A stretch of DNA of 64,000 bases from Rhodopseudomonas sp. BAL398 (lineage in GTDB: Bacteria; Pseudomonadota; Alphaproteobacteria; Rhizobiales; Xanthobacteraceae). The stretch is taken from positions 5,929,153 to 5,993,152 of the forward strand of contig NZ_CP133111.1 in assembly GCF_033001325.1 (NCBI RefSeq). Reading direction: 5' to 3'. Position numbers and translations under genes: made by a program. The notes beneath the pieces were generated by a model. It was not told the DNA's origin. It saw nothing but the letters and a program-made list of their open reading frames with translations, and did not search any database. Of the stretch, positions 28,751-39,308 are shown piece after piece (positions within the stretch are counted from its first letter, which is position 1; each line of letters begins with the position of its first letter).

Positions 28751-29761
28751 ATGAAACGCTGGGAAATTGATGCAATTGGCAGGCAGCATCTCAGACTGAA
28801 CGATGTCGAGGTGCCGAGACCTGGTCCGAAAGAGGTCTTGATAAAAGTGACCGCGGTCGCGCTGAATTATCGCGACAGGATGGTCGTCGAGACCGGACGC
28901 GGACTTCCTCTCCAATTCCCATTCACGCCCGGCTCGGACCTTGCCGGAGAAGTCGTCGCTCTCGGCGAGGGCGCTGCCCGGTTCAGGCTGGGATCGAACG
29001 TCATCTCGACGGCAACGCCAGACTGGATGGACGGTCTGCGCGCCGGTACCGCCCGAACGCCCGCCTATCAGACCTTGGGTGGTTTTTATCCGGGTGTGCT
29101 GGCCGAATACGTCGCGATGCCGGAAGACTGGTTTGTCGTGGCACCTGAGACACTCACCGCCCGGCAGGCTTGCACACTCCCGGTGGCTGGCCTCACGGCC
29201 TGGTTTGCGCTGGTCGAGCGGGCGGGCGTTCGCGCTGGCGATACGGTCCTCATCCCGAGCACCGGCGGCGTTGCTCTGTTCGGTATGCAGATCGCAAGAG
29301 CTAGCGGCGCAAGAGTGATCGTCTGCGGTCGACCTGAATACGAGGGCCGCGCGAAGGCTCAGGGCGCAGACCACTTCATCGACGCAAGCACCGACTGGAT
29401 GGAAACCGTCTACCAGTTGACTTCGGATCGAGGCGTGGACGTCGCCCTGGAGGTCATTGGCGGCAAGCATCTCGGGCAATCTATCCAGGTCACGACGGTT
29501 GGCGGTCATGTCTGTCAGATCGGCGCGCTCGACGGCTGGGACATCAGTGCACCAGCGATGCCACTGATGCTCAAGGACATAACAATTCACGGCATTGGAA
29601 CCGGGAGCAGAACGGCGCTGGAGAACTTGGTCAGAGCGATCGATCAGACACGCATCATCCCTGTTGTTGATTCTTGCTATTCTCTGGCCGATCTTCCAGC
29701 AGCCTTCGACCATTTGGACCGAGGCGCATTTGGCAAGATCGTCATCGACGTCGCCGAATAG
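28751..29761 (+). CDS. Zinc-type/MDR alcohol dehydrogenase-like oxidoreductase
   Basis: 336 residues, medium-chain dehydrogenase/reductase. It has an N-terminal GroES-like domain (KEVLIKVTAVALNYRDRMVV, FTPGSDLAGEV) and a Rossmann cofactor domain (VLIPSTGGVALFGMQIA). The motif NYRD, where typical zinc alcohol dehydrogenases have NHRD or a zinc cysteine, and the absent structural zinc cysteines make a quinone-reductase-like subclass more likely than a zinc alcohol dehydrogenase. Start 28751 has GGAG 8 bases upstream. It is divergent from the LysR gene. Confidence 0.8.
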   Translation: MKRWEIDAIGRQHLRLNDVEVPRPGPKEVLIKVTAVALNYRDRMVVETGRGLPLQFPFTPGSDLAGEVVALGEGAARFRLGSNVISTATPDWMDGLRAGTARTPAYQTLGGFYPGVLAEYVAMPEDWFVVAPETLTARQACTLPVAGLTAWFALVERAGVRAGDTVLIPSTGGVALFGMQIARASGARVIVCGRPEYEGRAKAQGADHFIDASTDWMETVYQLTSDRGVDVALEVIGGKHLGQSIQVTTVGGHVCQIGALDGWDISAPAMPLMLKDITIHGIGTGSRTALENLVRAIDQTRIIPVVDSCYSLADLPAAFDHLDRGAFGKIVIDVAE

Positions 29762-30008
29762 AAGATGCCGCAGTGTGGCGGTTTGGACGTCGTGTCCGGC
29801 GGTTTGCCGAAGGTTGACCAGGCCGATCTCGCACAGCTCGCGCCAGCCGGCGGCCCGAAAAGATTCGGCAGAACCGTCGTTTTGGGATCGCAATTCATTG
29901 AATTGATGGCTAATTCAACGTTCTGCCGGGGGCGGCGCCGATCGCGTGCCCTCCATATCCCCAGACCGGCTAATTCGCCGGGTGGTCTGCCCGCAACACT
30001 GGAATCCG

Positions 30009-30371
30009 ATGAAGATCACGCAAGCATTCAGCTTCGAAGCCGCTCACCGGCTGCCCCATGTCCCGCAAACGCATCGCTGTCACCGGATGCACGGACATTC
30101 CTATCGGGTCGAGCTGCAGTTGCAGGGGCCCGTCGATCCGAAGACCGGCTTTGTGGTGGACTTTTTCGACATCGAGGCCGCGTTCGGGCCGCTGCTGGCG
30201 CGGCTCGACCATTATTGCCTGAACGAGGTCGAAGGCCTGGACAATCCGACCGCCGAAAACATCGCGATCTGGATCTGGGACCGGGTCAAGCCGACGCTGC
30301 CCGAATTGTCGTGTGTCCGGGTGTTCGAGACGGTCGATTGCTGGGCCGAGCATGACGGCGGGCCCACCTGA
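30009..30371 (+). CDS. queD: 6-carboxytetrahydropterin synthase
   Basis: 120 residues, the usual length. The zinc ligands His13, His28, His30 and catalytic Cys24 are visible in FEAAHRLPHVP and THRCHRMHGHSY. The acidic cluster at DFFDIEAAF and the C-terminal VFETVDCWAEH complete the active site. It converts dihydroneopterin triphosphate to carboxytetrahydropterin in queuosine synthesis. Start is set at 30009 (MKITQAF), because upstream in-frame residues do not resemble the family. Other queuosine genes are not in the window. Confidence 0.88.
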   Translation: MKITQAFSFEAAHRLPHVPQTHRCHRMHGHSYRVELQLQGPVDPKTGFVVDFFDIEAAFGPLLARLDHYCLNEVEGLDNPTAENIAIWIWDRVKPTLPELSCVRVFETVDCWAEHDGGPT

Positions 30372-30451
30372 CCCCGACCTGCGACTCAAAAACGGTGCAA
30401 CGACGTCTCGGCCAATAGACGTTACGGCCGGCAACGGCCGGCGGCGCGCGA

Positions 30452-31042
30452 TCAACCCTGCGGCGCAGCCATCTTCTGGCGCTGTTCCTCGGTTTCCTTC
30501 TCCCAGCGCAGAATCGTATTGTGGAGATTCTCGAACTTGCTGGCGGTCTCGCCGTCGAACATCGGGTCTTTTCGTTCGTCGATCCGCGAGTCGATCCGCT
30601 TCCAATCATCGGCCGTCAAGGTCTCGAGAGCTGCCGGAAACAACAACTGTTCTTCCTTCGCCATATGGCGGCGTTGGTGTTCGATGAAGTCCTTGGCGGC
30701 CTCGTGAAACGTCTGCCGCGGCAATTCCTGGTCGGCCAGCACTTGATCGACCACAGCGGCGAATTTACGCAGCCGCTCGCCCTCGATCTCGTGCTCGGCC
30801 TCGACGTCGCCAACCGCACCCGCCACCGCCCGATTGCGTTCCTTGAGGATCTGATAGACGACATCCTCCTTCGGGTGATGGCAGCTCTCCGGATATTCTT
30901 TGAAGTATTGAATGATCGCCTGGAAGATCTCGTAATCGGGCCGCTCGCGGCGATCGAATACGCCGAGCTCCTGTTCCAGGACACCGAGCAGTCTCGCAAT
31001 GTTGCGGTGCTCTTCTCGCAGCATAGAGATGATTCTGGACAT
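30452..31042 (-). CDS. Hemerythrin HHE-domain protein
   Basis: 196 residues. The oxo-bridged di-iron ligands are in LREEHRNIA, CHHPKEDVV, DVEAEHEIEGER and FIEHQRRHMAKEEQLLFP. Such proteins bind oxygen or nitric oxide or guard against oxidative/nitrosative stress. ATG 31042 has GAGG 7 bases upstream. A TTGC-N6-TCAA box at 31134-31147, about 92 bases upstream, suggests expression under low oxygen. Convergent with queD, and adjacent to the copper ATPase gene. Confidence 0.85.
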   Translation of the reverse strand: MSRIISMLREEHRNIARLLGVLEQELGVFDRRERPDYEIFQAIIQYFKEYPESCHHPKEDVVYQILKERNRAVAGAVGDVEAEHEIEGERLRKFAAVVDQVLADQELPRQTFHEAAKDFIEHQRRHMAKEEQLLFPAALETLTADDWKRIDSRIDERKDPMFDGETASKFENLHNTILRWEKETEEQRQKMAAPQG

Positions 31043-31133
31043 CGACCGACCTCGTCTGCACTGCCCCATAGGACGGGCTGCGGCTGTGGCGGGAATAGTT
31101 CTGCACACGATAGTACCAAACCCACCTCATTCT

Positions 31134-31147
31134 TTGCGCTAAATCAA
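31134..31147. promoter_or_regulatory. FNR/FixK-like box upstream of the hemerythrin gene
   Basis: TTGCGCTAAATCAA fits TTG(A/C)-N6-TCAA. Distance to the hemerythrin ATG is 92 bases. Confidence 0.6.
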
Positions 31148-31196
31148 ACCTGCGCAGCGGGTCGCCATCGCAGGCGACGTCAAAGGGCTGTGCGCG

Positions 31197-33884
31197 TCAA
31201 AGCGCCGTTGTCCGCAACCGCAGCGCATTGCCGATCACGCTGACCGACGACAGCGACATCGCGGCCGCCGCGATGATCGGCGACAGCAGCAGGCCGAAGC
31301 TCGGATACAGCACGCCCGCTGCGATCGGAATCCCGGCGGCGTTGTAGATAAAGGCGAAGAACAGATTCTGCCGGATGTTGAGCATGGTCGCCTGCGACAG
31401 CCTGCGGGCACGCACGATGCCGCCGAGATCGCCCTGCAGCAAAGTGATGCCGGCGCTTTCCATCGCCACATCGGTCCCTGTTCCCATCGCGATGCCGACG
31501 TCGGCGGCGGCCAGCGCCGGGGCGTCATTGACGCCGTCGCCGGCCATCGCGACGATGCGTCCGGCCTGGCGCAATTTGGCGACCACGGCGCTTTTTTGAT
31601 CGGGCAGCACCTCGGCTTCAACATCGGCGATCTCCAATCGCCGCGCCACCGCGTTCGCCGTGGTGCGGTTGTCGCCGGTCAGCATGATCACCTTGATGCC
31701 TTCCGCGGCCAGCGCCTTCAGCGCCGCCGGGGTCGAAGCCTTGACGGGATCGGCGATCGCGAACAGGCCGGCGAGCCGCCCGTCGACCGCCAGGCTGACG
31801 ACGGTGGCGCCGTCGGTGCGCAGCGCTTCGGCCTGCGCCTGCAGCGTCTGGGTGTCGATGCCGAGCGAAGCGAGGTAACTGGCATTGCCGATCACCAGGG
31901 CGCGGCCCTCGACCTTGCCGCTGGCGCCTTTTCCGCTCGGCGATTCGAAATCGTCGACCGTGCTCAGGGTGATGTCGCGCTCCTTGGCGGCGCCGACGAT
32001 GGCGTCGGCCAGCGGATGCTCGCTGGCGCGCTCGACGCTGGCGGCGAGGCGCAGTAACTCGGCGTCGTCAAAACCATCGGCGGCGAAAATGGAGACCACA
32101 CTTGGTTTGCCTTCGGTCAGCGTCCCGGTCTTGTCCACCACCAGCGTATCGACCCGCTCCATCCGCTCCAGCGATTCGGCGCTCCTGATCAGCACGCCGG
32201 CCTGGGCGCCGCGGCCGACGCCGACCATGATCGACATCGGTGTGGCGAGGCCGAGCGCGCAGGGGCAGGCGATGATCAGCACGCTGACGGCGGCGACCAG
32301 CGCGTAAGTCAGCCGCGGCTCCGGTCCGAATGCGGCCCAGGCGCCGAAGGCCACACAGGCGGCCAGGATCACGGTCGGCACGAACCAGCCGGCGACGCGG
32401 TCGGCGACGCGCTGGATCGGCGCCCGTGAGCGCTGCGCCTGCGCCACCATCTGGACGATCCGGGCGAGCACGGTGTCGCGTCCGACCTGGTCGGCGCGCA
32501 TCACGAAGCCGCCGGATTGGTTCATCGTGCCGGCCACCACCTTGCCGCCAGCCTCGCGGGTGACGGGCATCGATTCCCCGGTCACCAGCGTTTCATCGAG
32601 CGAGGAGCGGCCCTCGAGGATCACGCCATCGACCGGGACCTTCTCGCCAGGCCGGACCCGCAATTTGTCGCCGACCTTGAGGGCGTCGATCTCGACCTCG
32701 TGGTCGTTGCCGGCTTCGTCGATCCGGCGCGCGGTCTTCGGCGCCAGTTGCAACAGCGCCTTGATCGCGCCCGAGGTCGCCTCGCGGGCGCGCAGCTCCA
32801 GCATCTGGCCGAGCAGCACCAGCACGGTGATGACGGCCGCGGCTTCGAAATAGACCGGGACCGCTCCGCCATGACTGCGGAACGCCGGCGGAAACAGCTG
32901 CGGGGCCAGCGTCGCGACCAGGCTGTAGACATAGGCGACGCCGGTGCCCATCGCGACCAGCGTGAACATGTTGAGGTTGCGCGTCACCAGCGACTGCCAG
33001 CCGCGCACGAAGAACGGCCAGCCGGCCCACAGCACGACCGGGGTGGCGAAGCCGAGCTGAATCCAGTTCGACAAGGTCGGATCGATCAAGCCGCCACCGC
33101 CGACCAGATGGCCGCCCATTTCCAGCACCACCGCGGGCAGCGCCAGCGCCAGGCCGATCCAGAACCGCCGCGTCATGTCGGCGAGTTCGGCATTGGGCGG
33201 CGCGTCGAGCGACACCACATCCGGCTCCAGCGCCATGCCGCAGATCGGGCAGGTGCCCGGGCCGACCTGACGGATTTGCGGATCCATCGGGCAGGTATAG
33301 ATCGTGCCTTCCGGCACGTCGTCCTTCGGCTTGGGCTGCGACTTGTCGAGATAGGATTTCGGATCGGCGGCGAATTTGCTTTGGCAGCCGGCGCGGCAGA
33401 AATGATAGGTCTGGCCTTCGAATTCGAAGCGATGCTCGCTGGTCGCCGGATCGACGCTCATGCCGCAGACCGGATCGATCGCCTTGGCGGCCGGGTCGCC
33501 GTGGTGATGGTCCGCATGATCATGCGTGCCGCTGCAGCATGATGATTTGGCCGGAAGCTCGCTCAGCTGGTGCAGCTCGGGTGCGGATTTGGCTTCGTTG
33601 AGATAGGCGGCGGGATCGGCGGCGAATTTGGTCCGGCAGCCGGCGCAGCAGAAATGATAGGTCTGACCGCCATGCTCGAAGTGATGCTTGCTGGTCGCCG
33701 GGTCCACGCTCATGCCGCAGACCGGATCGATCGCCTTGCCCGCCTGCGCCGGAGTGACGCCATGCTTGGTTTCGCCATGGCCGCCGCCACAACAGGATGC
33801 CTTGTCCTGGACGATATCCGCGCCGGAGGAACAGCCGCAGCCTGCGGTAGCGCGAGAACCCGTTTGGTTTTCGGAATCCGTCAT
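31197..33884 (-). CDS. copA: Copper-translocating P-type ATPase with two YHS domains
   Basis: 895 residues. The N-terminal region is rich in Cys/His and carries two YHS metal-handling domains ([21 protein letters not shown] at about 50-95 and its near copy at about 135-178) and then a heavy-metal motif [21 protein letters not shown] (about 197-217). The usual HMA domains are missing. The P1B core follows: CPC in [12 protein letters not shown], the phosphorylation motif DKTGTLTEG, and [10 protein letters not shown]. It exports copper from the cytoplasm. It is divergent from csoR, whose operator lies between the two. Confidence 0.93.
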   Translation of the reverse strand: MTDSENQTGSRATAGCGCSSGADIVQDKASCCGGGHGETKHGVTPAQAGKAIDPVCGMSVDPATSKHHFEHGGQTYHFCCAGCRTKFAADPAAYLNEAKSAPELHQLSELPAKSSCCSGTHDHADHHHGDPAAKAIDPVCGMSVDPATSEHRFEFEGQTYHFCRAGCQSKFAADPKSYLDKSQPKPKDDVPEGTIYTCPMDPQIRQVGPGTCPICGMALEPDVVSLDAPPNAELADMTRRFWIGLALALPAVVLEMGGHLVGGGGLIDPTLSNWIQLGFATPVVLWAGWPFFVRGWQSLVTRNLNMFTLVAMGTGVAYVYSLVATLAPQLFPPAFRSHGGAVPVYFEAAAVITVLVLLGQMLELRAREATSGAIKALLQLAPKTARRIDEAGNDHEVEIDALKVGDKLRVRPGEKVPVDGVILEGRSSLDETLVTGESMPVTREAGGKVVAGTMNQSGGFVMRADQVGRDTVLARIVQMVAQAQRSRAPIQRVADRVAGWFVPTVILAACVAFGAWAAFGPEPRLTYALVAAVSVLIIACPCALGLATPMSIMVGVGRGAQAGVLIRSAESLERMERVDTLVVDKTGTLTEGKPSVVSIFAADGFDDAELLRLAASVERASEHPLADAIVGAAKERDITLSTVDDFESPSGKGASGKVEGRALVIGNASYLASLGIDTQTLQAQAEALRTDGATVVSLAVDGRLAGLFAIADPVKASTPAALKALAAEGIKVIMLTGDNRTTANAVARRLEIADVEAEVLPDQKSAVVAKLRQAGRIVAMAGDGVNDAPALAAADVGIAMGTGTDVAMESAGITLLQGDLGGIVRARRLSQATMLNIRQNLFFAFIYNAAGIPIAAGVLYPSFGLLLSPIIAAAAMSLSSVSVIGNALRLRTTAL

Positions 33885-33899
33885 GACATCACCCGCCTC

Positions 33900-33928
33900 T
33901 TGAAACCCATACCGTGTAGGGGTATATA
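33900..33928 (+). promoter_or_regulatory. csoR promoter with overlapping CsoR-type operator
   Basis: TTGAAA (33900-33905), 17 bases, TATATA (33923-33928). The palindrome-like ATACC-N5-GGGGTAT (33909-33925) covers the spacer, the layout expected for CsoR repression of csoR and copA. Confidence 0.65.
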
Positions 33929-33934
33929 AACCGC

Positions 33935-34210
33935 ATGCAGAATGACATCAAGGCGTCGTGTCAAAAACGTCTCGGCCGGATTGAAGGGCAGGTACGCGGG
34001 ATCTCCAAGATGATGGAGGAGGGCCGCTATTGCATCGACATCGTCACGCAGATCTCGGCGGTGCGCGCCGCGCTGCGTCGGGTCGAGGAAGAGGTGCTGA
34101 AGGACCACGTCTCGCATTGCGTCGAGCACGCGATCTCAAGCGGCAACAAGGCCGATCAGCGCCAGAAGATCGCCGAGCTGATGGACGTGATCGGGCGCTC
34201 CAACCGCTAG
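33935..34210 (+). CDS. csoR: CsoR-family copper-sensing repressor
   Basis: 91 residues, all-helical DUF156/CsoR fold. The Cu(I) triad Cys33, His58 and Cys62 matches the spacing of Mycobacterium CsoR (Cys36, His61, Cys65), which separates it from nickel/cobalt RcnR. It should release the shared operator when copper rises, derepressing copA and itself. The ATG lies close to the predicted transcription start, so a very short leader is possible. Confidence 0.9.
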   Translation: MQNDIKASCQKRLGRIEGQVRGISKMMEEGRYCIDIVTQISAVRAALRRVEEEVLKDHVSHCVEHAISSGNKADQRQKIAELMDVIGRSNR

Positions 34211-34282
34211 GCTGGCGTTGCCGCCATCGGCGGCGTTGATCCCGCTCAATCGCGGCGCGCTGCGATCTCGCCGCGATACGTC

Positions 34283-34564
34283 CTACACCAACTGCGGATC
34301 GTCGGTATGATCGAGTTCGGTCAGCTTCGTGGTCGATTTGCCGCGGCAGGACCACGAGATCAGGGCTTCGTCGCCGGTGATCGACAGGATGATGCCGGTG
34401 ACGCTGCCATGGGCCGTCACCTCGTCGCCGACCGAAAACGTCTCGTCGGCAAGAGCGGCTTCCAGCGCGGCGCGGAAGCAAATGTCCTCGCCGCCGCCAC
34501 TGGCGCGAAACGCTGCCGTGGCCTTGGCGACCATCTCGTCTGTCACTCTCAATTTGTTGGTCAT
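34283..34564 (-). CDS. Conserved small hypothetical protein
   Basis: 93 residues starting MTNKLRVTDEMVAKATAAF. It has a helical N-terminal part (about 30 residues, MVAKATAAFRASGGGEDICFRAALEAALAD region) and a beta-rich C-terminal half (VGDEVTAHGSVTGIILS) that looks like an SH3/OB-type barrel. No family name can be given. GAGG lies 6 bases before ATG 34564. An FNR-type box 178 bases upstream may control it. Confidence 0.65.
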   Translation of the reverse strand: MTNKLRVTDEMVAKATAAFRASGGGEDICFRAALEAALADETFSVGDEVTAHGSVTGIILSITGDEALISWSCRGKSTTKLTELDHTDDPQLV

Positions 34565-34741
34565 GGTCCACCTCAATGGATCGGGTTCATGGCAGCCTCA
34601 GCGCGATTACTAACGACGTTCTATCGCCGATAGCGCCTGAAGAAACTGTGGTAAAAAGGTCGCAGACTTCCGAAACGACAGTCGATTGAAAGCTACTTAT
34701 TACCGTCAGTAGAGGTATCGCATTCCGCTCTGGATGCCGGG

Positions 34742-34755
34742 TTGACCTGCATCAA
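34742..34755. promoter_or_regulatory. FNR-like box between the small gene and hemN
   Basis: TTGACCTGCATCAA matches TTGA-N6-TCAA. It lies upstream of the minus-strand gene ending at 34283. It is only downstream of hemN, so hemN is an unlikely target. Confidence 0.5.
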
Positions 34756-34849
34756 AAAAACCGATGCGGCATCGAAGCCGACGCCACACGCGCCCGACGC
34801 TAAGCGGCCCGGCGCTACGCGCGATCGTCGCGCGCGGCGCGGATCGATC

Positions 34850-36199
34850 CTACACGGCGATCGAGTGCCGCACCGAGGAATTGCGCAGATAGGTGTCGAA
34901 CACCGAGGCCACCACGCGCGACAGCCGCGCGCCGTCGGCGGTCAGCGTCACTTGCCCGCCGTTGCGAACCAGCAGGCCATCGCGTTGCAGCTCGTCGAGC
35001 GCATCCTGTTCGGGCGCGTACCAGTCGTCCGAATCGCCATGGGCCCGTCCGGCGGCGACAAGGTCGACCTTGCCGTCGCACATCAGCCGTTCGATCACAT
35101 GGGCGCGCAGATCGTCCTGGCCGTTCATGGCGTGGCCGCGGGCGATCGGCAGTTTGCCGGCGGTGACCGCGCGCGACCAGGCGCCGGTCTCGCTGATGTT
35201 CTGGACATAGCCCAACGGCGTGCGACCGATCGATGTCGAACCGATCCCGATCAGGGTCCGGGCGGCGTCGCTGGTGTAGCCCTGGAAATTGCGATGCAGC
35301 CGGCCGGTGGTCGCGGCGATCGCCAACGAGTCGCCGGGCAAGGCGAAGTGATCAAGCCCGAGCCGCACATAGCCGCCTTTGACCAGGGCCTCGGCAGCCG
35401 CGTCGGCCTGTTCGGCGCGCTGCTCCGGCTTCGGCAGCGACTCATCCGGAATCATCCGCTGGTTCTTGGCGACCCAGGGCACATGGGCATAGCCGAACAG
35501 CGCGACGCGGTCCGGCCGCATCTCGACGCATTGTTCGACGGTGCGGCGCAGATCTTGCGCGGTCTGGTAGGGCAGCCCGTAGATCAGGTCGAAATTGACC
35601 CGCGTGACGCCGACCGCGCGAAACCGCTTGAGCGCGTGCGCCACCATGTCGGGCGGCTGAATCCGGTTGATCGCGGCCTGCACCTTCGGATCGAATTCCT
35701 GTACGCCGAAGCTGGCGCGGGTGAAGCCGAGCTGGCCGATCTTGTCGACCATCTCGTCGGACAGCGTGCGCGGATCGCTCTCGATCGCCAGTTCGGCGCC
35801 GGGAATGAAGCGAAACCGTTCGCCGAGCAGCGCCATCACCGCGCCGAGATCGTCGGGCTCGAGCACCGTCGGGGTGCCGCCGCCGAAATGCAGATGACCG
35901 ACCGGCATCCGCGCCGGCATCGCGTCGGCGATCAGGTCGATCTCGGCGATCAGCTTTTCGACATAGTCGGCGACCGGCGAATATTTCGAGGCCAGCTTCA
36001 TGTTGCAGCCGCAGTACCAGCACATCTGCTTGCAGAACGGGACATGCAGATACAGCGAGATCGGCTCGTCGGCGTCGAGCTGCGCCAGCCAGCCGCGATA
36101 GACCGATTCGGACAGGTCGGGCTTGAAGTGCGGCGCGGTCGGGTAGCTGGTGTAGCGCGGCACCGAGCTCTTGGCATATTTGTCGAGGACTGACGACAT
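34850..36199 (-). CDS. hemN: Oxygen-independent coproporphyrinogen III oxidase
   Basis: 449 residues. The radical-SAM cluster motif is CKQMCWYCGC (about residues 62-71), with the SAM glycine motif HFGGGTPT downstream. The conserved C-terminal HemN helical domain follows. It catalyses anaerobic decarboxylation of coproporphyrinogen III to protoporphyrinogen. ATG 36199 (MSSVLDKYAK) is chosen, with AAGGA 9 bases upstream; the longer TTG start lacks one. It follows bchJ by 27 bases and fits anaerobic tetrapyrrole synthesis with bchE. Confidence 0.95.
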   Translation of the reverse strand: MSSVLDKYAKSSVPRYTSYPTAPHFKPDLSESVYRGWLAQLDADEPISLYLHVPFCKQMCWYCGCNMKLASKYSPVADYVEKLIAEIDLIADAMPARMPVGHLHFGGGTPTVLEPDDLGAVMALLGERFRFIPGAELAIESDPRTLSDEMVDKIGQLGFTRASFGVQEFDPKVQAAINRIQPPDMVAHALKRFRAVGVTRVNFDLIYGLPYQTAQDLRRTVEQCVEMRPDRVALFGYAHVPWVAKNQRMIPDESLPKPEQRAEQADAAAEALVKGGYVRLGLDHFALPGDSLAIAATTGRLHRNFQGYTSDAARTLIGIGSTSIGRTPLGYVQNISETGAWSRAVTAGKLPIARGHAMNGQDDLRAHVIERLMCDGKVDLVAAGRAHGDSDDWYAPEQDALDELQRDGLLVRNGGQVTLTADGARLSRVVASVFDTYLRNSSVRHSIAV

Positions 36200-36226
36200 C
36201 GCTTGGTCCTTCAAAACGCCCGCGGA

Positions 36227-36955
36227 TCAATGCGCGGACAGAGTTTCTGAGCTGCCGGCCGCGCTGCGCGCGCGGCGACTGGCGTAGATATTGGCGGCGT
36301 CCGGAATCGACCTCCAGTCCGCCACGAAGCGGCAGCAATCGTCGCCACGCGCTCCGCAACTTGTTTCGACCACCCGGGTATTCGGCGACACCAGCACCTG
36401 GAACAGCCTTTGAAACACGGCGGCGTGCCAGACGCAAACCAACGAGTCCGAATGTTCCCCGGCGCACAGCGGATTGGCGGCGATCTCGAAGGTGACCGAT
36501 TTGCCGATCAGGCCGGAAAACCGCCCCGAACCGGCAAAAGTCCAGGCATGGGCGCGGATCGCCGCCACCAGCATTCGCGCGGCGAGCGGCGCCGGCAGCA
36601 GCTTCAAGACGAATTGGGCGGGTTTGGGAATCCGAAACGCCAAGATGTAATCGGCGGTGCGTCGGCCGGCGTCGGCCAGGATCTCGACGGATTGCTGCGG
36701 CGACAGCATTTTGCGCAGGGTTTGATGCAGCAAGGCCACCGGCCGTTCATCGACCATGGCGGTCGGGGGATCGCTCAGCCAGTCGGCGATCCCCGCTTCG
36801 GCGAAAATCGCCGCGGCGGCCGGCTGCAAGCCGGCCGCATCCAGGGCATTGATGAGCTGGGTGACGGCGTTGGGTCCGATCTTGGCCGTAGCCGCCGCGG
36901 ACCCAATCGCCTGCACCCCGCCGGCATCAATGGTGGGTGTGGGAGCCTGCTTCAT
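36227..36955 (-). CDS. bchJ: BchJ, V4R-domain bacteriochlorophyll protein
   Basis: 242 residues. The V4R (4-vinyl reductase-like) domain occupies the second half, with the cysteine-rich end [12 protein letters not shown]. BchJ was first called divinyl reductase; later work points to an accessory, substrate-channelling role in bacteriochlorophyll synthesis. The start overlaps the end of bchE by 29 bases. Confidence 0.9.
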   Translation of the reverse strand: MKQAPTPTIDAGGVQAIGSAAATAKIGPNAVTQLINALDAAGLQPAAAAIFAEAGIADWLSDPPTAMVDERPVALLHQTLRKMLSPQQSVEILADAGRRTADYILAFRIPKPAQFVLKLLPAPLAARMLVAAIRAHAWTFAGSGRFSGLIGKSVTFEIAANPLCAGEHSDSLVCVWHAAVFQRLFQVLVSPNTRVVETSCGARGDDCCRFVADWRSIPDAANIYASRRARSAAGSSETLSAH

Positions 36956-38627
36956 TTGCCGTATCCGCCAACCGCTTGCTCACCGGTTCCAACTTGTCCT
37001 TGACGTTTTCGCAATTGGTTCCGATCGACATCTGTTCGGAGCCACCGCCACAGGCCGAGACCATCGCCATCTGCGAGGCCGCCGATTTGCGCGAGCGGTC
37101 GGCATTGGCTTCCCAGCCGGCCATCTGCGCGTCGGCGATGGTGCGGGTCTTGTCGAAGTGGAAGTCGACCTTCTTCTTCGACTGCGGCCCCCAATAGCCG
37201 ACCCGGCCAAGGTCGTAGAATTTGCGCTCGAAGCCGGATTTCAGGAACGCCTTGAGACATCCGAGCAGATAGCGCCGGCGCCGCCCGGTCCCCGACCAGG
37301 GATAGGAGAAGAACGCTTTGTACATGTAGAAGCGGCGATAATTGTTCATCACCCGATCGAGCAATTCGCCGCGCTCCATCGCGGCCGGCTTGATGATCGG
37401 GGTGACGAAATTGTACTTGTCGAAGTCGAACACCTCGACCTTGTCGGAGAGTTCCTTGAACAGCGGCGTGAACGGCCACGGCGTATACATCGACCAATTG
37501 GCGAGATCCGGCTTCCAGTCCATCGCCATCCGGTAGGTTTCTTCCAGCGTCTCGGGGGTCTCGCTGTCGAGGCCGACGATGAATTGCGCCTCGCAGACGA
37601 TGCCCGCCTCGCGCAGCAGCCGGATCGCCTTCTTGTTGTCGGCGATCTTGGTTTCCTTGTTGAACAGGTCGAGCTTGAGCTGCGCCGCCGCCTCGGTGCC
37701 GAGCGAAACGTGCATCAGGCCGGCTTCGTTGTAGAATTTCAGCAATTGCTCGTCGCGCAGAATGTCGGTGACCCGGGTGTTGATGCCCCACTGCACTTTC
37801 TTGTTGAGGCCGCGGGCGATCAGTTCCTCGCAGAACTGGATGAATTTCTTGCGGTTGATGGTGGGTTCTTCGTCGGCCAGGATGAAGAAACCGACCTGGT
37901 AGTTTTCGACCAGATCCTGGATCTCGTCGACCACCTTCTTCGGATCACGGACCCGGTAGTCACGCCAGAATTTCCACTGCGAGCAGAACGAACAGGTGAA
38001 CGGGCAGCCGCGCGCCATATTAGGAATCGCGACCCGGGTGTTCATCGGGATGTATTTGTACATATCCCATTTCAGGATGCTCCAGTCCGGGCTGATCCCG
38101 TCGAGATCCTTGACCGTCGCGGCGGCCTGGGTGGCGACGATCTGGCCGCCGTCGGCGGCGGTCTCGGTGAAGGCGAGGCCCTTGATGTCGTGGCGCTTGG
38201 CGGGCCATTGGCCCTGCTCGATGGCGCGGAACAGTTCGACGACGATCTCTTCGCCTTCGCCGCGCACGATCACGTCGACCCAGGGCGCTTCGGTCAGCAC
38301 CTGCTGATACATGAAGGTCGCGTGCACGCCGCCGAGCACGGTGACGACAGCGGGATTGACCTGCTTGGCGAGTTCAAGCGTGCGTTCGGCCTTGTAGATC
38401 GATGGCGTGATCGAGGTGGTCCCGACCACGTCCGGTTTCAGCTCGGCGAGGATCCCGGTGAGTTTTTCTTCCGACAGATCTTCGGTCATCGCATCGATGA
38501 AATGCAGATCGGTGAACCCGGCGCCCTTCAGCGCGCCCGCCAGATAGGCGGCCCAGGCCGGCGGCCAATTGCCCGCGATTTCGGCGCCACCAGAATGATA
38601 ATTTGGATGTATGAGAACAATGCGCAC
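36927..38627 (-). CDS. bchE: Anaerobic Mg-protoporphyrin IX monomethyl ester cyclase BchE
   Basis: 566 residues. The N-terminal cobalamin-binding domain begins [20 protein letters not shown], and the radical-SAM motif is [11 protein letters not shown] (about residue 200). It closes ring E of bacteriochlorophyll anaerobically, with oxygen from water. GTG 38627 is chosen as start, because GGGAG lies 7 bases upstream and the family begins at RIVLIHPN. An upstream ATG (38663 or 38675) would add residues unlike the family. An FNR-type box at 38682-38695 is consistent with anaerobic induction. Confidence 0.95.
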   Translation of the reverse strand: MRIVLIHPNYHSGGAEIAGNWPPAWAAYLAGALKGAGFTDLHFIDAMTEDLSEEKLTGILAELKPDVVGTTSITPSIYKAERTLELAKQVNPAVVTVLGGVHATFMYQQVLTEAPWVDVIVRGEGEEIVVELFRAIEQGQWPAKRHDIKGLAFTETAADGGQIVATQAAATVKDLDGISPDWSILKWDMYKYIPMNTRVAIPNMARGCPFTCSFCSQWKFWRDYRVRDPKKVVDEIQDLVENYQVGFFILADEEPTINRKKFIQFCEELIARGLNKKVQWGINTRVTDILRDEQLLKFYNEAGLMHVSLGTEAAAQLKLDLFNKETKIADNKKAIRLLREAGIVCEAQFIVGLDSETPETLEETYRMAMDWKPDLANWSMYTPWPFTPLFKELSDKVEVFDFDKYNFVTPIIKPAAMERGELLDRVMNNYRRFYMYKAFFSYPWSGTGRRRRYLLGCLKAFLKSGFERKFYDLGRVGYWGPQSKKKVDFHFDKTRTIADAQMAGWEANADRSRKSAASQMAMVSACGGGSEQMSIGTNCENVKDKLEPVSKRLADTANEAGSHTHH

Positions 38628-38681
38628 TGACTTTCTCCCACCATTGTCAAGAAACGATGACATATTGAGCGTCAATCAATC

Positions 38682-38695
38682 TTGACGTGGATCAA
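38682..38695. promoter_or_regulatory. FNR/FixK/AadR-like box upstream of bchE
   Basis: TTGACGTGGATCAA fits TTGA-N6-TCAA with only the central pair deviating. It sits 55 bases before the chosen bchE start. Confidence 0.7.
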
Positions 38696-38817
38696 ACCAT
38701 TGGTGCAGCGGTAGTCGGGCTGCCACGACATGGTCGCGCCCATTGGGGGCAGCGGCACCAGCAAACAAGCGGCGTCGCTGCACGCGCGGGCGTGGGTGAC
38801 CGTTCAAGCGGTGCAGT

Positions 38818-39252
38818 TCAAGTTTCCGTGTTGAGCTTGGCGTCGCAGAATTTCTCGTCCTGCCGAATCCCGTCAAGCGCGGCCACGTTCAGGCAATATC
38901 GCTGATAGGACGGCACCAGCGTTCCGGCGGCGATGTCGTCGTCGCATTCGCGCTTGTGCTGGCACATCGCGCAGGCGCGGCGCAGATCGTTGAGCAGCAT
39001 CGGCTCTTGTTCGGCGAGGGCGCGGATGCTGATCCGTAACGCCTCGAGCAGGCAAGGCAGTTCCTTGGCGTTGCTGCCTTTGGTCGCCAGGGCGCGCAGC
39101 TCTGCCGGCGACAAGCCGAGGTCCTTGACCATGTTGGCCATCGCTCGGCCGAAGGCTTCGAGTTCACGGGGGCTGGCTGCGATTTCCTCCCATTCCCGGA
39201 CGACGTCATCGACGGCGTCGGTTACGGGCGTGGTCTGGTTGGGCGTAGTCAT
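38818..39252 (-). CDS. Cysteine-containing small protein (DUF6455-like)
   Basis: 144 residues. The C-terminal half holds CAMCQHKRECDDDIAAG and YCLNVAAL...FCDA, a pattern of four to five cysteines that could bind metal or an iron-sulfur centre. The N-terminal half is helical (MANMVKDLGLSPAELRAL). I associate it with DUF6455-like proteins of unknown function. GGAGG lies 6 bases before ATG 39252. Two FixK-like boxes lie upstream between it and the phosphoesterase gene. Confidence 0.7.
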   Translation of the reverse strand: MTTPNQTTPVTDAVDDVVREWEEIAASPRELEAFGRAMANMVKDLGLSPAELRALATKGSNAKELPCLLEALRISIRALAEQEPMLLNDLRRACAMCQHKRECDDDIAAGTLVPSYQRYCLNVAALDGIRQDEKFCDAKLNTET

Positions 39253-39308
39253 GGGCGCCTCCAACGCAACTCTGATTATGTTATTGTCACACAATATCGA
39301 CGCCCCCA

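Noticed and set aside
28649..29893. Minus-strand open frame opposite the dehydrogenase
   Set aside because: Antisense shadow; composition Arg/His-rich without pattern.
34742..34755. FNR box as regulator of hemN
   Set aside because: It lies downstream of hemN (minus strand), so it cannot be its promoter; it is kept as a site for the small gene at 34283.
38676..38876. Small minus-strand frame upstream of bchE
   Set aside because: Arg/Pro-rich and it covers the FNR box and promoter region; no ribosome site or family.
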